Assembly (NCBI RefSeq): GCF_000732625.1
Contig: NZ_JPJI01000026.1
Coordinates: forward strand, 62,001-126,000
DNA from: Nonlabens ulvanivorans
GTDB taxonomy: Bacteria; Bacteroidota; Bacteroidia; Flavobacteriales; Flavobacteriaceae
Direction of reading: 5' to 3'
DNA length: 64,000 nucleotides
Positions 9,788 through 19,829 of this stretch are shown piece after piece (within the stretch, counting starts at the first letter, position 1; every line of letters starts with the position of its first letter). A program made the translations under genes and the position numbers. The notes under the pieces were generated by a model. That model had not been told where the DNA came from. It did not search any database and was given only the letters and a program-made list of their open reading frames with translations.

Positions 9788-9806
9788 GTTTATTTTTTAA
9801 GAACGG

Positions 9807-9814
9807 CAAAGGTA
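9807..9814 (-). promoter_or_regulatory. Putative -7 box of the PhnA-like gene
   Basis: TACCTTTG on the minus strand, 19 bases before the ATG. A TTG at 9840-9838 is a possible -33 element, with a slightly long 23-base spacer. Confidence 0.45.
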
Positions 9815-9865
9815 AAAAACCTAAACGCTTTAAATAACAATTTGTAAAAATCTTCTTTCATTCCA

Positions 9866-9896
9866 TTTTTGAGAAATGAGATTATGGACTATATTG
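9866..9896 (+). promoter_or_regulatory. Putative promoter of the DUF3857/transglutaminase gene
   Basis: TTTTTG at 9866-9871 followed after 18 bases by TATATTG at 9890-9896, an imperfect -33/-7 pair. The start codon lies 33 bases downstream. Confidence 0.35.
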
Positions 9897-9929
9897 TAGG
9901 CGACTTAAATAACAACTAACCGATAACAA

Positions 9930-12900
9930 ATGCAGAAAAAGAACATGACTGTGCTTAAATCCTTAATGATTGTCTTTCTATTAGGGTTTTCAATGCAATT
10001 AAGCGCTCAAAAATCAGAAAAGGTTATAAAGCTATTGCTCAACAATGAGCGAGCTGACGCCCTTAAACTAGTTGAAAAACTAGATCAAAGTAACGTAGAG
10101 AATTATTACCTAAAGCAAATAGTCCTAAAAGAAAACGGAGAGATTGCAAATGGTTATAACTACTTAGAAGGTTTGCTTAACAAAGCAGATTTTGAACCTT
10201 ATTTATTTGCCTCGTGGCATGAGACTTTTTTATTCTCAGATTACGAATCTCAAGGGTTTGCTCCTTTAGAACTAAGAAGATTACAGGAAATTAAAACTCC
10301 ACAACTGCAAAATGCTAGTCTTAGAGATGCTTATTCATATATGCAAAGCATTCATGCAGAGGTCTCAAGAGATTTTGATAAACAAAAACAACTTGTTGCT
10401 TCTATCAAGAATATAGAAAACTGGGAACTAGTAGGTCCTTTTGAAAACTTAAATGATAGTGGATTAAACATTACTTATGCACCAGAAAATGAAGCTACTG
10501 CTGCAAATGGTTTTGACACTAATGGTAATGGAATTGTGAATTGGTATGTTGCACCAGACAATCCATTGAGTCCTTATAAAGATTTTATCAATCATGACGA
10601 GTATGGAAATAAAATTAATTATGCTCAAACGTTTATTCAATCTGATAAAGAGCAAAGAGCTGTATTACAATTAGGACGTGGTGGTATTATTAAGGTTTTT
10701 CTAAATGGTGTTGAGATTCTTGAAGATAAAGAAGATGTACGTACTGAAATCGATGCTCATCAGATTGAGGTAACCTTGAATGCAGGTTCAAATAGACTTC
10801 TCATAAAATCTGCTTCTAGTGGTACTCCTTATTACATCGCAAGGTTTATGGATAATAATGGAAACCTTCTTGAATTAGGTAATGATCTTAATAATAAATC
10901 TTATAAAAAGGGAACTACAGCAAGCGTTAATGCTAAAACTTTAGAACATCCTATGGAGGCCTTTTTCAGAAATAAACTGAAAAGTAATCCTAATGACTTC
11001 TTAAGCTTTTATGGTTTATACCACAGTTTACAGCATAATGCTAGATATAAAGAAACTATTAATTTAGTAAAAGAACAATTAAAGAAAAATCCACAGAGTT
11101 CTTTATTGAATACCATGTTAATGAATGCATATACTGAAAGTGATCAAGGAGACGAGGCACTTAAAGTAATGGAAAATTTAATGAAGAATGACCCAGATTA
11201 TTATCAATCGTTAATTTTAGAATTTTCAGATACGGATAAACTGATGAATCTGGATCAACAAGAATTCAGAAAGAAAATGAGTGCTATTCAAGGTGCAACT
11301 AACCTGAATACCATTGATGAAATGTGTGATTTATTCATCGCTTTACGTAATGAAGAAGAAAAAGAAGCTGAAAAGATTCTGGACAGGCTTGTTAAAGATG
11401 AAAGAACCACGATTAAAGGCCTTGCCACTTATGCTGGTTTTTATAACTCGATTCTTAATGATGAAAAGAGATATGAACAAATCTTAACTGACGCTCACAA
11501 AAAATATCACTCTTGGTATATCATAAACAATCTTGCTGGGATTTATAGTAGAGAGAATCGTAAGCAAGAATGGGAAGATATCATGAAAACCAACCTATTG
11601 AGATATGATTTCTACAATAACTATTTACAAAGAATGGTTTATGTGTATAATGAAAATAAGAAATATGATGAGTCTTTAAAGTTGATCAATAAAGGATTGA
11701 AAAACTATCCAGATGCCTTAAGACTACGCTCATTAATGGGTGATACCTACTTAAAGTTAGAAAATAAAAAAGAAGCTATTAAGTGGTACGAAGAAAAATT
11801 AGACCGCAGTTTATCTGATTTATCCTTACGTCGCAAAGTTTATGATCTTAAAGGAATTACAGATCCTATGGAAAAGATTAAAACAAAAGATCATTACAAG
11901 TACATTGAAAAGAACCGTGATAGTGGTATGGAGAACAATTATGGTCTTAACATCATACTTGAAGAAAACAACCTGATGCTATATAGTCGTGGTGGTGTAC
12001 GTTATCACGGTACCATGATTTATGAGGTAACAACACTTAATGGAATTGAGTCTATTAAAGAATACAATCTTGGTCTAGGTGGTAATTATATGATCACAAA
12101 GTCAGAAATTGTAAAGAAAGATAAAAGCATAGAACCAGCAGAACGTAGTGGATCTAGTATGGTATTTAACAACCTAGAAATAGGCGATGTTGTTTACTTA
12201 GACTATGAAACAGAATATTACACTTACGGTAGATTCTATAAAGATTATGATAACGTGTATAATGTGAAAGGCTATCATCCTATAAAGCAGTACCACTTAA
12301 GAGTTATTACTGAAAGTGATAGACCTTTATATCACGAAGTTGTTAATGGTGAAATACCAGTTAAAAAATATAAGACTGATGGAATGCAAACTTATGAGTG
12401 GAGCGTTAAAGATGTAGCAGCTATTACTCTAGCAGAGGACTATATGAAAAACCTAGTAGACCAGACAGAGCACATCCACATCAGTACTTTAAAAGACTGG
12501 AAAGATATTTCAGAATGGTATTCAGATCTAGTACGCAGTCAGATAGAAATTGAAGATGAAGTTACAGCCGCATATAACACCATTTTCCCTAATGGACATG
12601 ATGGTAAATCAGATGACGAAAAAGCAAAAGCTATTTATGATTATATTACAGATGAATTTACATATAGTTATGTAAGCTTTAAGCAAAGTGGCTATGTACC
12701 TCAAAAACCGTCTAAAACAATCAAGTCTAAACTAGGTGATTGTAAGGACTTCTCTACTCTATTCGTAACGTTAGCATCTATGAGTGATCTAGACGCTAAC
12801 CTTGTTTTAATTCTTACTTCAGATTATGGAGAAAACGCTTTAAAATTACCATCTAGAGATTTTAACCACTGTATCGTTAAAACTAAAATTGATGGAAAAG

Positions 12901-13691
12901 AACAATTTTTAGAACTTACCGATAAGTACCTACCGTATAAATCTGTTCCTGGATCATTAAATCATGCTATTGGACTTGAAATACCATATGATAAAAATGA
13001 CAAAATGACTAATGATTTATTCATTCTTCAAGATGCTGCGACAGCACCTAGTCAATACAACACTACGGCTTATATAACCGTTAAAGAAGATGCTTTTAAA
13101 GCAAAATTAACGACTAACCTTAAAGCAAGTACTTCATCATACTTACGTAGTCTAGCAGACGAGGAAAACGAAGAGTTGAAAAAAGATAATCTAAAGTCTT
13201 TCTTAGAAAATCGCTCTACAGCAACATTTGATGTAGAAAAGATCGTTAGTGCAACATATGATCACGGATCAGATGGTATTGAAGTAGAGACAGAACTCAA
13301 TTTACTCTCTAAGCCTGGATCTATAGGACAGATGAAGACTTTCCAACTACCACTATTCTCTGTTCCATACACACAAAGTATTATTGCTGAGGATGAACGT
13401 AAACATGACATTTTATATCGTGATTATGAAGACACATCATCTTATACAGAGTCTATTACCATAGAATTAGAAGAAGGTAAAAAGTTTATTGAAGTGCCAG
13501 AGAATAAATCATTAAGCTATAAGCAACATAGCTATACGATAACTTATAAAGAACTAGCACCTAATAAAATAGAAGTGAAAATTGTTTCTAAACCTAGTTT
13601 AGAGGTAATTAAAGCTTCTGAATATGCAGACTTTAAAAACTTTGTAAAATCTGTAATTGAAACTAGAGAGCAATATCTCGCTTATAAGTAA
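9930..13691 (+). CDS. Secreted DUF3857 and transglutaminase-like protein with TPR region
   Basis: A signal peptide (hydrophobic run to about residue 26, ending QLSAQ) directs this 1253-residue protein out of the cytoplasm. Residues about 340-630 are rich in TPR-like helical pairs. A DUF3857 beta domain follows at about 680-830. A transglutaminase-like domain comes next, with a likely catalytic triad of Cys938 (GDCKDFST), His980 and an Asp near 995. The C-terminal 230 residues look like a beta-rich DUF2569-free tail. The role is unknown; such proteins are common in Bacteroidetes and may cleave or crosslink peptides at the cell surface. The gene stands alone, with a strong terminator 23 bases after the stop. 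Confidence 0.85.
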   Translation: MQKKNMTVLKSLMIVFLLGFSMQLSAQKSEKVIKLLLNNERADALKLVEKLDQSNVENYYLKQIVLKENGEIANGYNYLEGLLNKADFEPYLFASWHETFLFSDYESQGFAPLELRRLQEIKTPQLQNASLRDAYSYMQSIHAEVSRDFDKQKQLVASIKNIENWELVGPFENLNDSGLNITYAPENEATAANGFDTNGNGIVNWYVAPDNPLSPYKDFINHDEYGNKINYAQTFIQSDKEQRAVLQLGRGGIIKVFLNGVEILEDKEDVRTEIDAHQIEVTLNAGSNRLLIKSASSGTPYYIARFMDNNGNLLELGNDLNNKSYKKGTTASVNAKTLEHPMEAFFRNKLKSNPNDFLSFYGLYHSLQHNARYKETINLVKEQLKKNPQSSLLNTMLMNAYTESDQGDEALKVMENLMKNDPDYYQSLILEFSDTDKLMNLDQQEFRKKMSAIQGATNLNTIDEMCDLFIALRNEEEKEAEKILDRLVKDERTTIKGLATYAGFYNSILNDEKRYEQILTDAHKKYHSWYIINNLAGIYSRENRKQEWEDIMKTNLLRYDFYNNYLQRMVYVYNENKKYDESLKLINKGLKNYPDALRLRSLMGDTYLKLENKKEAIKWYEEKLDRSLSDLSLRRKVYDLKGITDPMEKIKTKDHYKYIEKNRDSGMENNYGLNIILEENNLMLYSRGGVRYHGTMIYEVTTLNGIESIKEYNLGLGGNYMITKSEIVKKDKSIEPAERSGSSMVFNNLEIGDVVYLDYETEYYTYGRFYKDYDNVYNVKGYHPIKQYHLRVITESDRPLYHEVVNGEIPVKKYKTDGMQTYEWSVKDVAAITLAEDYMKNLVDQTEHIHISTLKDWKDISEWYSDLVRSQIEIEDEVTAAYNTIFPNGHDGKSDDEKAKAIYDYITDEFTYSYVSFKQSGYVPQKPSKTIKSKLGDCKDFSTLFVTLASMSDLDANLVLILTSDYGENALKLPSRDFNHCIVKTKIDGKEQFLELTDKYLPYKSVPGSLNHAIGLEIPYDKNDKMTNDLFILQDAATAPSQYNTTAYITVKEDAFKAKLTTNLKASTSSYLRSLADEENEELKKDNLKSFLENRSTATFDVEKIVSATYDHGSDGIEVETELNLLSKPGSIGQMKTFQLPLFSVPYTQSIIAEDERKHDILYRDYEDTSSYTESITIELEEGKKFIEVPENKSLSYKQHSYTITYKELAPNKIEVKIVSKPSLEVIKASEYADFKNFVKSVIETREQYLAYK

Positions 13692-13714
13692 TAGTCCAAT
13701 AAATTATTAATTAC

Positions 13715-13747
13715 AAAAGAGGTTATGAATTCATAACCTCTTTTTTT
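13715..13747 (+). terminator. Rho-independent terminator built on a perfect 30-base palindrome
   Basis: Bases 13715-13744 are perfectly self-complementary around AATT and run straight into seven T residues (13741-13747). There is no unpaired loop in the palindrome itself. Confidence 0.85.
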
Positions 13748-13761
13748 ATTTTTAGAATTAC

Positions 13762-13775
13762 GCTTTCGCGAAAGC
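13762..13775. repeat. Palindromic repeat copy 2 (intergenic)
   Basis: Full 18-base form ACGCTTTCGCGAAAGCGT at 13760-13777, 15 bases after the terminator hairpin and 21 bases before the next start codon. Confidence 0.92.
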
Positions 13776-13798
13776 GTATCTTAAAAACAACCTAACCA

Positions 13799-14455
13799 AT
13801 GCAAGAAGAATACTCCATATTTAGAAGATTTCCAACTTTAGAACTAGCACTAGAAATAAAGGAATTATTAGAAAACAACGATATAGACGTCGTAATCGAT
13901 GACAATATACCACCTGTCGATGTCACATTTTCAGGCAGTACCCTACAACATAAAATAGAATTGCGTATCAATGAAGCCGATTTTGAAAAGGCTGAAGATA
14001 TTCTAGAACAACATTCAAACGCTGTGCTCGATGAAATAGATAAAGATTATTATTTATTTAGTTTCACAGATAAAGAATTATATGACGTTCTCTTAAAATC
14101 TGATGAATGGAGCAGTCTAGATTACACACTAGCTCAAAAGTTATTGAAAGAACGTGGGAAATCTATAGATAAAGAGTTACTTATTTCTTTAAAAAAACAA
14201 CGATTAGAAGAACTAGCAAAACCTGACGATAATCAACAGGCATGGATTATTGCCGGTTATATTTTTTCTATCCTAGGTGGCTTTTTAGGTCTAATCGTCG
14301 GTTATTTTTTATGGACATCAAAGAAGACTTTGCCCAATGGTCAAAAAGTTGATTCCTACTCTTTAAAAGATAAAAAACACGGTAAGAGAATCTTCTATAT
14401 AGGTGTCATTATAGCGCCCATAGTTCTTATCATGAAAATGTTGAGTTATTTCTAA
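13799..14455 (+). CDS. DUF2007-like signal-transducing-type protein with membrane segments
   Basis: The first 75 residues of this 218-residue protein resemble the DUF2007 (putative signal transducing protein) fold: an YSIFRRFPTLELALEIKELLE helix followed by a short strand-helix repeat ending ADFEKAEDILEQH. A helical middle and two membrane segments follow (about 148-172 and 198-215) with basic loops between them. The function is unknown. The gene follows a terminator and a palindrome copy, so it is a separate transcription unit; the next gene starts about 100 bases later. Confidence 0.65.
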   Translation: MQEEYSIFRRFPTLELALEIKELLENNDIDVVIDDNIPPVDVTFSGSTLQHKIELRINEADFEKAEDILEQHSNAVLDEIDKDYYLFSFTDKELYDVLLKSDEWSSLDYTLAQKLLKERGKSIDKELLISLKKQRLEELAKPDDNQQAWIIAGYIFSILGGFLGLIVGYFLWTSKKTLPNGQKVDSYSLKDKKHGKRIFYIGVIIAPIVLIMKMLSYF

Positions 14456-14553
14456 ATCACTTTTAAGGAAAGTTTAAAACTTTTCAATAATTCGAGACGT
14501 AAGTTGCTACCACCTTTTACAACTACTTTTTTGTAATTATTCAATGTGATCAA

Positions 14554-15345
14554 ATGAACTATATACAACATATCGAAAACGAAATTTCTGAGTTGAGAAA
14601 TCAACTGCAACAACATCAACTCTATAACCATCTGTCTGATATGAATGATGTTAGAGCTTTTATGGAGAATCACGTATTTGCTGTTTGGGATTTTATGTCA
14701 TTATTGAAATCATTACAGGTTCAACTTACCAATGTTTCTACGCCTTGGACACCTGCTCACAACCCTACTCTAGCACGATTTATTAATGAGATAGTACATG
14801 GTGAAGAAAGTGATATTAATGAGCTAGGTGAGGCTAAAAGTCATTTTGAGATGTATCTAGATGCAATGAAACAGGTTGGTGCAGATACTACCGCGATTAA
14901 AGAGTTTATAGATTCTATTCAATCTGGTACATCTATAGAATCATCCTTAAAAATGGCTCAAATCGATGATAAAGTATTTGAATTTGTAAAATTTACATTT
15001 GACATTATTAACACTGGTAAAGTGCACTTAATTGCATCTGCTTTCACTTTTGGAAGAGAAGATGTTATACCTGATATGTTTATTGAAATCCTTAAAAGTG
15101 CCGATGCAAATAATAATAAATTTAATAAACTACGCTATTACCTAGAAAGACATATCGAATTAGATGGTGATGAACATGGCCCTTTATCATTATTAATGAT
15201 AAAGGAATTATGCGGTATAGATAAGTCTAAATGGGAAGAAACCTTAACTGTGGCAAAACTCGCATTAGAAAAAAGAATACTGTTATGGGATGCGATTAAC
15301 GATCAGATAAAACTAAATAAAACACAAGTAGCATTTAGTCACTAA
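14554..15345 (+). CDS. DUF3050 domain protein (heme-oxygenase-like fold expected)
   Basis: This 263-residue protein matches the DUF3050 family across its length, with the conserved segment [14 protein letters not shown] near 43-56 and [18 protein letters not shown] near 70-87. The all-helical pattern and spaced His/Glu residues suggest a heme-oxygenase-like or diiron-type fold, but this is inference. No signal peptide. Its stop codon interlocks with that of the convergent thioredoxin-fold gene (shared bases CTAA). Confidence 0.82.
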   Translation: MNYIQHIENEISELRNQLQQHQLYNHLSDMNDVRAFMENHVFAVWDFMSLLKSLQVQLTNVSTPWTPAHNPTLARFINEIVHGEESDINELGEAKSHFEMYLDAMKQVGADTTAIKEFIDSIQSGTSIESSLKMAQIDDKVFEFVKFTFDIINTGKVHLIASAFTFGREDVIPDMFIEILKSADANNNKFNKLRYYLERHIELDGDEHGPLSLLMIKELCGIDKSKWEETLTVAKLALEKRILLWDAINDQIKLNKTQVAFSH

Positions 15346-16694
15346 AAGCTTTTTCCTAGTTCAGATCGCCATCTTAAAATAATGGGACGACTTTGAAAAG
15401 GATTTAGTTTTTTTAAGTTAGCATTTACATTAAAATCTATAATATTACCGCTTTCATCTATCTTTATAACGGTAGGCACATAACCTATACTTAGATTTTC
15501 TAAAATATTTCTAGCTTCTCTGGGACTGGTGCTTAAATGAGATCCTGCAATTTGAGAATTTAAAAAAACATCCTTAAAAACTGCCTTAACTCTATCAGTC
15601 CCTAGACCGATAGTAATAAAACGGGCATCTTCATCTCGATGTTGTAAATAAAATTGATTCCACTTTAGGAAGTTGTTATCAATATACTCATCTTCTGGCG
15701 CATATATTAGTATATAAGCTGGCTTACCTTTAGCCTTCTCTAGCTCAATGGGTTTATCATAAAAATCAGTCGTTTCAGGAAAAGGAAAGGGATCTCCCAG
15801 CGTTAACCTATTTCTTTTATTATAGATATCTTTTACAGATTGGTAATGATAAGGTGAATTAGAAAACCTGTTAATTAACCGCATGTAATTCTCGCTAAGA
15901 GAATTTCTTTTATAAATCTGATCAGCCCAAATAGGTATTAAACTAAATTTAAGAATCCGTGAATCAATATCTTTTACTGCATCTTTCATACTATCATAAT
16001 CCTGCAGCGAATTAATTTTTAGATAATGGTAAGCCAGGCTTAATTTTAAATAATCTCTATAATTAAAATGATCTTCTTGATTGTCATAATCCATTTCAGG
16101 AAAATCAGATATGTCTAGTGATGTAAAATCTAAGTCTTCATTACGTAGTACATCATGAAAAACGTGGTGGTAATTGATATAATACTTCCAGTATTTCTTT
16201 TCATCCTTTATAAAAGAATCTGTAAGCCCTAAGGATCCAGCTATGGATAGCATACTGTCCTTCTTCTCTTCTAATAACAACTTTGCCTGTACTCTATCTG
16301 ACTTTTGAAAAGAAACATCTGTTTCTAGTTCTTGTAATAATCGAACTCTATCTAAAATATAATTGTTTTTAATAGCTCCTACCTCACCAGCATAATAGAA
16401 ACTATACTCATCAAAATCCTGACCTAATACAATGGTAAAAGTATCTTCCTCTTCTATATGTAACTGGACTTTATGATTCAGCCAGTTTAAATATTGAAAA
16501 CCTTCATAGGGTAAATAGCCATTTTCCATAGCTTCTAGAGAGGTACCATAATCTAATCCTGGTTGCCCTACCCAGACAAATTCGTTAACAGTAAGTGTAT
16601 CTGTATACTCAAAGGTTAAGTTTACAGGAACTTTCTTTTGAGATTGAGCTATTAAAAAGCAAAAACATGTAAAAAGCAGTATGAGATATCTCAT
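15342..16694 (-). CDS. Secreted thioredoxin-fold (TlpA-like) protein without active-site cysteines
   Basis: A signal peptide (residues 1-18, ending IAQSQ) precedes this 450-residue protein. The N-terminal 100 residues are beta-rich and resemble the DUF4369-like lead domain of Bacteroidetes TlpA proteins, the middle is helical, and the last 120 residues have a thioredoxin-like pattern ([16 protein letters not shown], then [15 protein letters not shown]). Where a CxxC should stand the sequence reads APEDE, so it cannot be a disulfide oxidoreductase. Its ATG shares one base with the stop codon of the QEGLA/DUF1704 gene (TAATG), so it is the fourth member of that operon. Likely periplasmic or surface-attached; function unknown. 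Confidence 0.7.
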   Translation of the reverse strand: MRYLILLFTCFCFLIAQSQKKVPVNLTFEYTDTLTVNEFVWVGQPGLDYGTSLEAMENGYLPYEGFQYLNWLNHKVQLHIEEEDTFTIVLGQDFDEYSFYYAGEVGAIKNNYILDRVRLLQELETDVSFQKSDRVQAKLLLEEKKDSMLSIAGSLGLTDSFIKDEKKYWKYYINYHHVFHDVLRNEDLDFTSLDISDFPEMDYDNQEDHFNYRDYLKLSLAYHYLKINSLQDYDSMKDAVKDIDSRILKFSLIPIWADQIYKRNSLSENYMRLINRFSNSPYHYQSVKDIYNKRNRLTLGDPFPFPETTDFYDKPIELEKAKGKPAYILIYAPEDEYIDNNFLKWNQFYLQHRDEDARFITIGLGTDRVKAVFKDVFLNSQIAGSHLSTSPREARNILENLSIGYVPTVIKIDESGNIIDFNVNANLKKLNPFQSRPIILRWRSELGKSF

Positions 16695-17875
16695 TATTTA
16701 AGATTTTTTAAAATAAAATCAATGGTTGGATCAATGACAGGCTCTAATTGCAGGGATAGGGATTTATATTTTGATGGTATGGCTAGTCCTTGATTCAACA
16801 ACTCATTAACTACTGGAGCATACTCTAGTGAGCATTTTCCCATCATCAAATGATCTAGTGAGTTTCCACCTTTGTACAGATCATATATTTTTTTAAGACC
16901 CGATAAGTATAAGGCATCTTTAGTAAAACCACCACCACGATGCACGCGTAAGGTGATATTAAAAGCTTTTTCTTTATGTAACTTATATTGATTATGTATA
17001 AGATCAAAGGTATCTGCAAAAGAGTAACCTTTGGTAAGAGAATCTACCGCAATCACTCGATATGCTAGTTCATGTAATCGAGTCATAGTGAGATTACCAC
17101 TTAAATATTCTGACATGACCGCAAGCCCTTCTTGAGTTTCTACATTATTAGGAAAACCGTTACTAAACACTTTCAGCGGTTGTTCCAGTGCATTAAATGT
17201 TGTGACAAGGTGTACTCCTATTTCATGATGACCTAATAATTCAAGATCGTGATGCGAAAATTTTTGATTTTTCTTGAGATATAAGCTTTGCTCGTTGTTA
17301 GAAACCATAGCAGCAGCGCTCATCGCTGTACTAGTTTTTATGGAAAAATCAAATCCGTATTGGTCTCTGAAGTTTTTAAAATATTCAATCGCATCCTCAG
17401 TAGATAACGTTTTTTCAAATAAAGCCTTTTCAGAAACAGGCACCTGATGATGCAAGATAAACTTTGCATTATCTACCATCTTTTCTGTAGGCGTTCCAAA
17501 GAATCTTAGACTATTAAAATAAAATTTGTTTCCTGGCTCTTTAATCGTCTCAATACACTGTACAAGACCACTATATGTGTATATAATATCTTTATACAAA
17601 CTTTGAATTTGATTATTTTCAATACGTTCTAATCGTTGAGAGAAGAATAGTCTATGAAGTTTATAAGGTTTAAATTTTACCTTGCGATACTTAAAATCAG
17701 GTTGGTAATTGAATTTTTCTTTAAAGAAGTTCTTACGCTCTTGAGCGATATTTAAAGGATTAATATAGGCCAGCAGCTCTATATTACGTACTAATCTATG
17801 AACGTTAGCATCTATATCATAGATGGCAGCTTGATTAAGCTTTTCTTCTTTAAACGATACGTTCATGTCTTTCAT
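16694..17875 (-). CDS. QEGLA-motif (DUF1704) zincin-like metallopeptidase family protein
   Basis: The family is named in annotation as flavohemoglobin expression-modulating QEGLA motif protein and is related to the MATCAP-type tyrosine carboxypeptidases of eukaryotes. The zinc-binding HEIGVH lies at 217-222 and the name motif QEGLAV at 248-253, whose glutamate is a likely third ligand. The C-terminal helical region (RVHRGGGFTKDALYLSGL) is also conserved. There is no signal peptide, so it acts in the cytoplasm. The gene overlaps the upstream amidohydrolase gene by 26 bases; a second ATG three codons in (17866) is possible. Context suggests it trims or matures the product of the adjacent ATP-grasp ligase; this is inference. 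Confidence 0.9.
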   Translation of the reverse strand: MKDMNVSFKEEKLNQAAIYDIDANVHRLVRNIELLAYINPLNIAQERKNFFKEKFNYQPDFKYRKVKFKPYKLHRLFFSQRLERIENNQIQSLYKDIIYTYSGLVQCIETIKEPGNKFYFNSLRFFGTPTEKMVDNAKFILHHQVPVSEKALFEKTLSTEDAIEYFKNFRDQYGFDFSIKTSTAMSAAAMVSNNEQSLYLKKNQKFSHHDLELLGHHEIGVHLVTTFNALEQPLKVFSNGFPNNVETQEGLAVMSEYLSGNLTMTRLHELAYRVIAVDSLTKGYSFADTFDLIHNQYKLHKEKAFNITLRVHRGGGFTKDALYLSGLKKIYDLYKGGNSLDHLMMGKCSLEYAPVVNELLNQGLAIPSKYKSLSLQLEPVIDPTIDFILKNLK

Positions 17876-18686
17876 AAAATCTATGCGCGTGCGCTTGTAT
17901 ATAGTATTTAAATTGATCTTTTACTGCGTGGACCACATCGGGATATATCACACCTGTTTCTTCATCACAATATACTTTAGCAATTTCAGTAGCTAGAACC
18001 AGTGTATTCAATGAGTTAGACGTAACGTATTTTAAAAAATATCCATTTCCTTGAAAAACATCATTGATACCACAACTAACCTCTTGCTCAATGGGTAATT
18101 CTATTTTATCTAATATATCCTTCCATTGCTGTATGTCATGCACAAACCGGTCCTGATCTATATTTTTAGTTCCTAAGTTGAACACAGGTACCTTACGATC
18201 CCATCTTTTCCAGTTATAGGAGTGTACGTCATAAAAAACGGTAGACCCAAACATTTCTTCTAGTTTTACTATCAAAGACAGTACCACTCTATAAAAATTA
18301 TTATGTCTTAATATAGCTTGATCTTTCTGCTTTCGCGAAAGCGGTTTTCTCCATAACTCTTTGCCCCAAGCACTGTCATAAACAGCCTCTAACGGGTCTC
18401 TATTTAAGTCATATTCAAATCTAGAATCGTGAGCTATGAGCGTAATGGGCAACCCAGAAATCATGTCACCAGTACAAGGATCTTCTTCATACCAGCGGTC
18501 GTATTCTGTATGCAAACAATCCTTCCATAGTTCTTTTTTAAAGTGATGTCCATCATGCACTGCAGCGCAAACGAAAGGCACATACTTATCTATTTTGATA
18601 GAAAAAGAATAATCACTAGCAACAGCATGAAATCGTTCTTCGCGCTCGATTTTCATGAGCATTTCAGTGATACTTAATTTAAGCAT
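17850..18686 (-). CDS. N-formylglutamate amidohydrolase-like enzyme
   Basis: This 278-residue protein matches the N-formylglutamate amidohydrolase fold, a zinc hydrolase related to carboxypeptidases. The metal and substrate motifs are HDGHH at 44-48, DLNR at 93-96 and YDVHSYN at 152-158. Histidine-degradation genes are absent nearby, so a role in histidine breakdown is unlikely; the tight overlap with an ATP-grasp ligase (8 bases) and a DUF1704 peptidase (26 bases) points to hydrolysis of an amide or N-blocked amino-acid product in that pathway. The genome palindrome is embedded at codons encoding LSRK (116-119). The start is set by the overlap with the ligase stop; ATGs at codons 9 and 11 are alternatives. 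Confidence 0.85.
   Translation of the reverse strand: MLKLSITEMLMKIEREERFHAVASDYSFSIKIDKYVPFVCAAVHDGHHFKKELWKDCLHTEYDRWYEEDPCTGDMISGLPITLIAHDSRFEYDLNRDPLEAVYDSAWGKELWRKPLSRKQKDQAILRHNNFYRVVLSLIVKLEEMFGSTVFYDVHSYNWKRWDRKVPVFNLGTKNIDQDRFVHDIQQWKDILDKIELPIEQEVSCGINDVFQGNGYFLKYVTSNSLNTLVLATEIAKVYCDEETGVIYPDVVHAVKDQFKYYIQAHAHRFYERHERIV
18329..18342. repeat. Palindromic repeat copy 3 (inside the amidohydrolase gene)
   Basis: GCTTTCGCGAAAGC, read in the coding strand as LSRK within PLSRKQK. Confidence 0.9.
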
Positions 18687-19710
18687 TGCGTATAGAGCTT
18701 TTTAATTTATCTCTTCTCTCTGAAGCCAGTATTTTTTCTCCGACTACTTCTTCAAAAAAGTCTACAACTTTACATTGAAGTTTTACTTTAGAAACTTTAT
18801 TAATATAGGTAATACCACCTGGTGACATTACATTTACCTCTACTAACATACCGTTAATAACATCTATACCAACAAAATAAAGTCCATCCTTTATAAGTTT
18901 AGGACCTATTTTATTACATAGATTCTTTTCTGCTTTAGTTAATTGATGTCGTTGAAAAGTACCACCAGCGCTAATGTTTGAGCGATGATCTTCGTCTCCA
19001 GGCACACGCTTAACAGCTCCTATAGGCTTACCATTAAGTAATAAAATACGTGTATCTCCTTGATCTGCTCCTTCTATATAATCTTGAAGAATGACATAAT
19101 TAGTGCTGCCATCTTTATTATCTATATAAAAATCTAGCAAAGAGTTCACATTATGCATTGCATTTTTCTCAATCATAATAACGCCACTACCACCGAAACC
19201 ATTTAGTGGTTTCATAATCATACGTTCTTTAGGATTGTCTTTTATAACACTTTTTAGGTACTCTTTGTTTTTTGAAACATGTGTTGCTGGAATAATCTCA
19301 TTATTAGGATCTTCAAAGCAAGCAGTATATAATTTGTTATTTGCTTCTCGTAGTCCTTCTATATCGTTAACAATAAACACATCATCCTTAACAGAGTCTA
19401 AAAAGTTTAAGGCTATCGGATCTAACGGTGGATTTGCTCTCATCATTATAATATCAAAGCCTGCGAGAGGTAACATTTTTTCTTTAAGCTCTACTTGCTT
19501 ATAAAAAGACTTAAATTGTGCAGGCACCTTATCCATCTTCTTAATAACACTAGAAAAAGCATATGCAATACTGTCTCTAATGGTAAGATTAGCAGGTGTG
19601 GCAACGGCTACTTTATGGCCACGCTTTACACATTCATGAATTATCGCTAGTGTAGAATCGTGTTCTGGTTGTATCTCGTCCCACGGATACATAATGAAAC
19701 AAATATTCAT
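18679..19710 (-). CDS. GshB-like ATP-grasp ligase
   Basis: This 343-residue protein has the glutathione-synthetase arrangement: an N-terminal substrate domain opening MNICFIMYPWDEI, the ATP-grasp glycine loop GFGGSG at 171-176, the GDTRILLLNGKPI segment at 218-230, then GIDVINGMLVEVNVMSPGG at about 281-299 with the Mg-binding Asp/Glu/Asn residues. It should form an amide bond using ATP. No gshA-type gamma-glutamylcysteine ligase is nearby, so glutathione is not a safe product call. It is the first gene of a four-gene operon with an amidohydrolase, a DUF1704 zincin and a secreted thioredoxin-fold protein. Enzyme class is firm, substrate unknown. Confidence 0.88.
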   Translation of the reverse strand: MNICFIMYPWDEIQPEHDSTLAIIHECVKRGHKVAVATPANLTIRDSIAYAFSSVIKKMDKVPAQFKSFYKQVELKEKMLPLAGFDIIMMRANPPLDPIALNFLDSVKDDVFIVNDIEGLREANNKLYTACFEDPNNEIIPATHVSKNKEYLKSVIKDNPKERMIMKPLNGFGGSGVIMIEKNAMHNVNSLLDFYIDNKDGSTNYVILQDYIEGADQGDTRILLLNGKPIGAVKRVPGDEDHRSNISAGGTFQRHQLTKAEKNLCNKIGPKLIKDGLYFVGIDVINGMLVEVNVMSPGGITYINKVSKVKLQCKVVDFFEEVVGEKILASERRDKLKSSIRNA

Positions 19711-19829
19711 GTTTTGATTTTTAGTTGGTAGTGTTTAAAACTAAGAAGAAAATCTGATAGTAACCAGAGTAGTAATAGAATAATAAGGCTTTTTTAACAG
19801 CAGTATCTAAGCTTAAAAAAACCTAGAGC

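Noticed and set aside
18679-19710. Calling the ATP-grasp enzyme glutathione synthetase
   Set aside because: The fold and motifs match GshB, but the context has no gshA and instead contains two hydrolases, so the product is left open.
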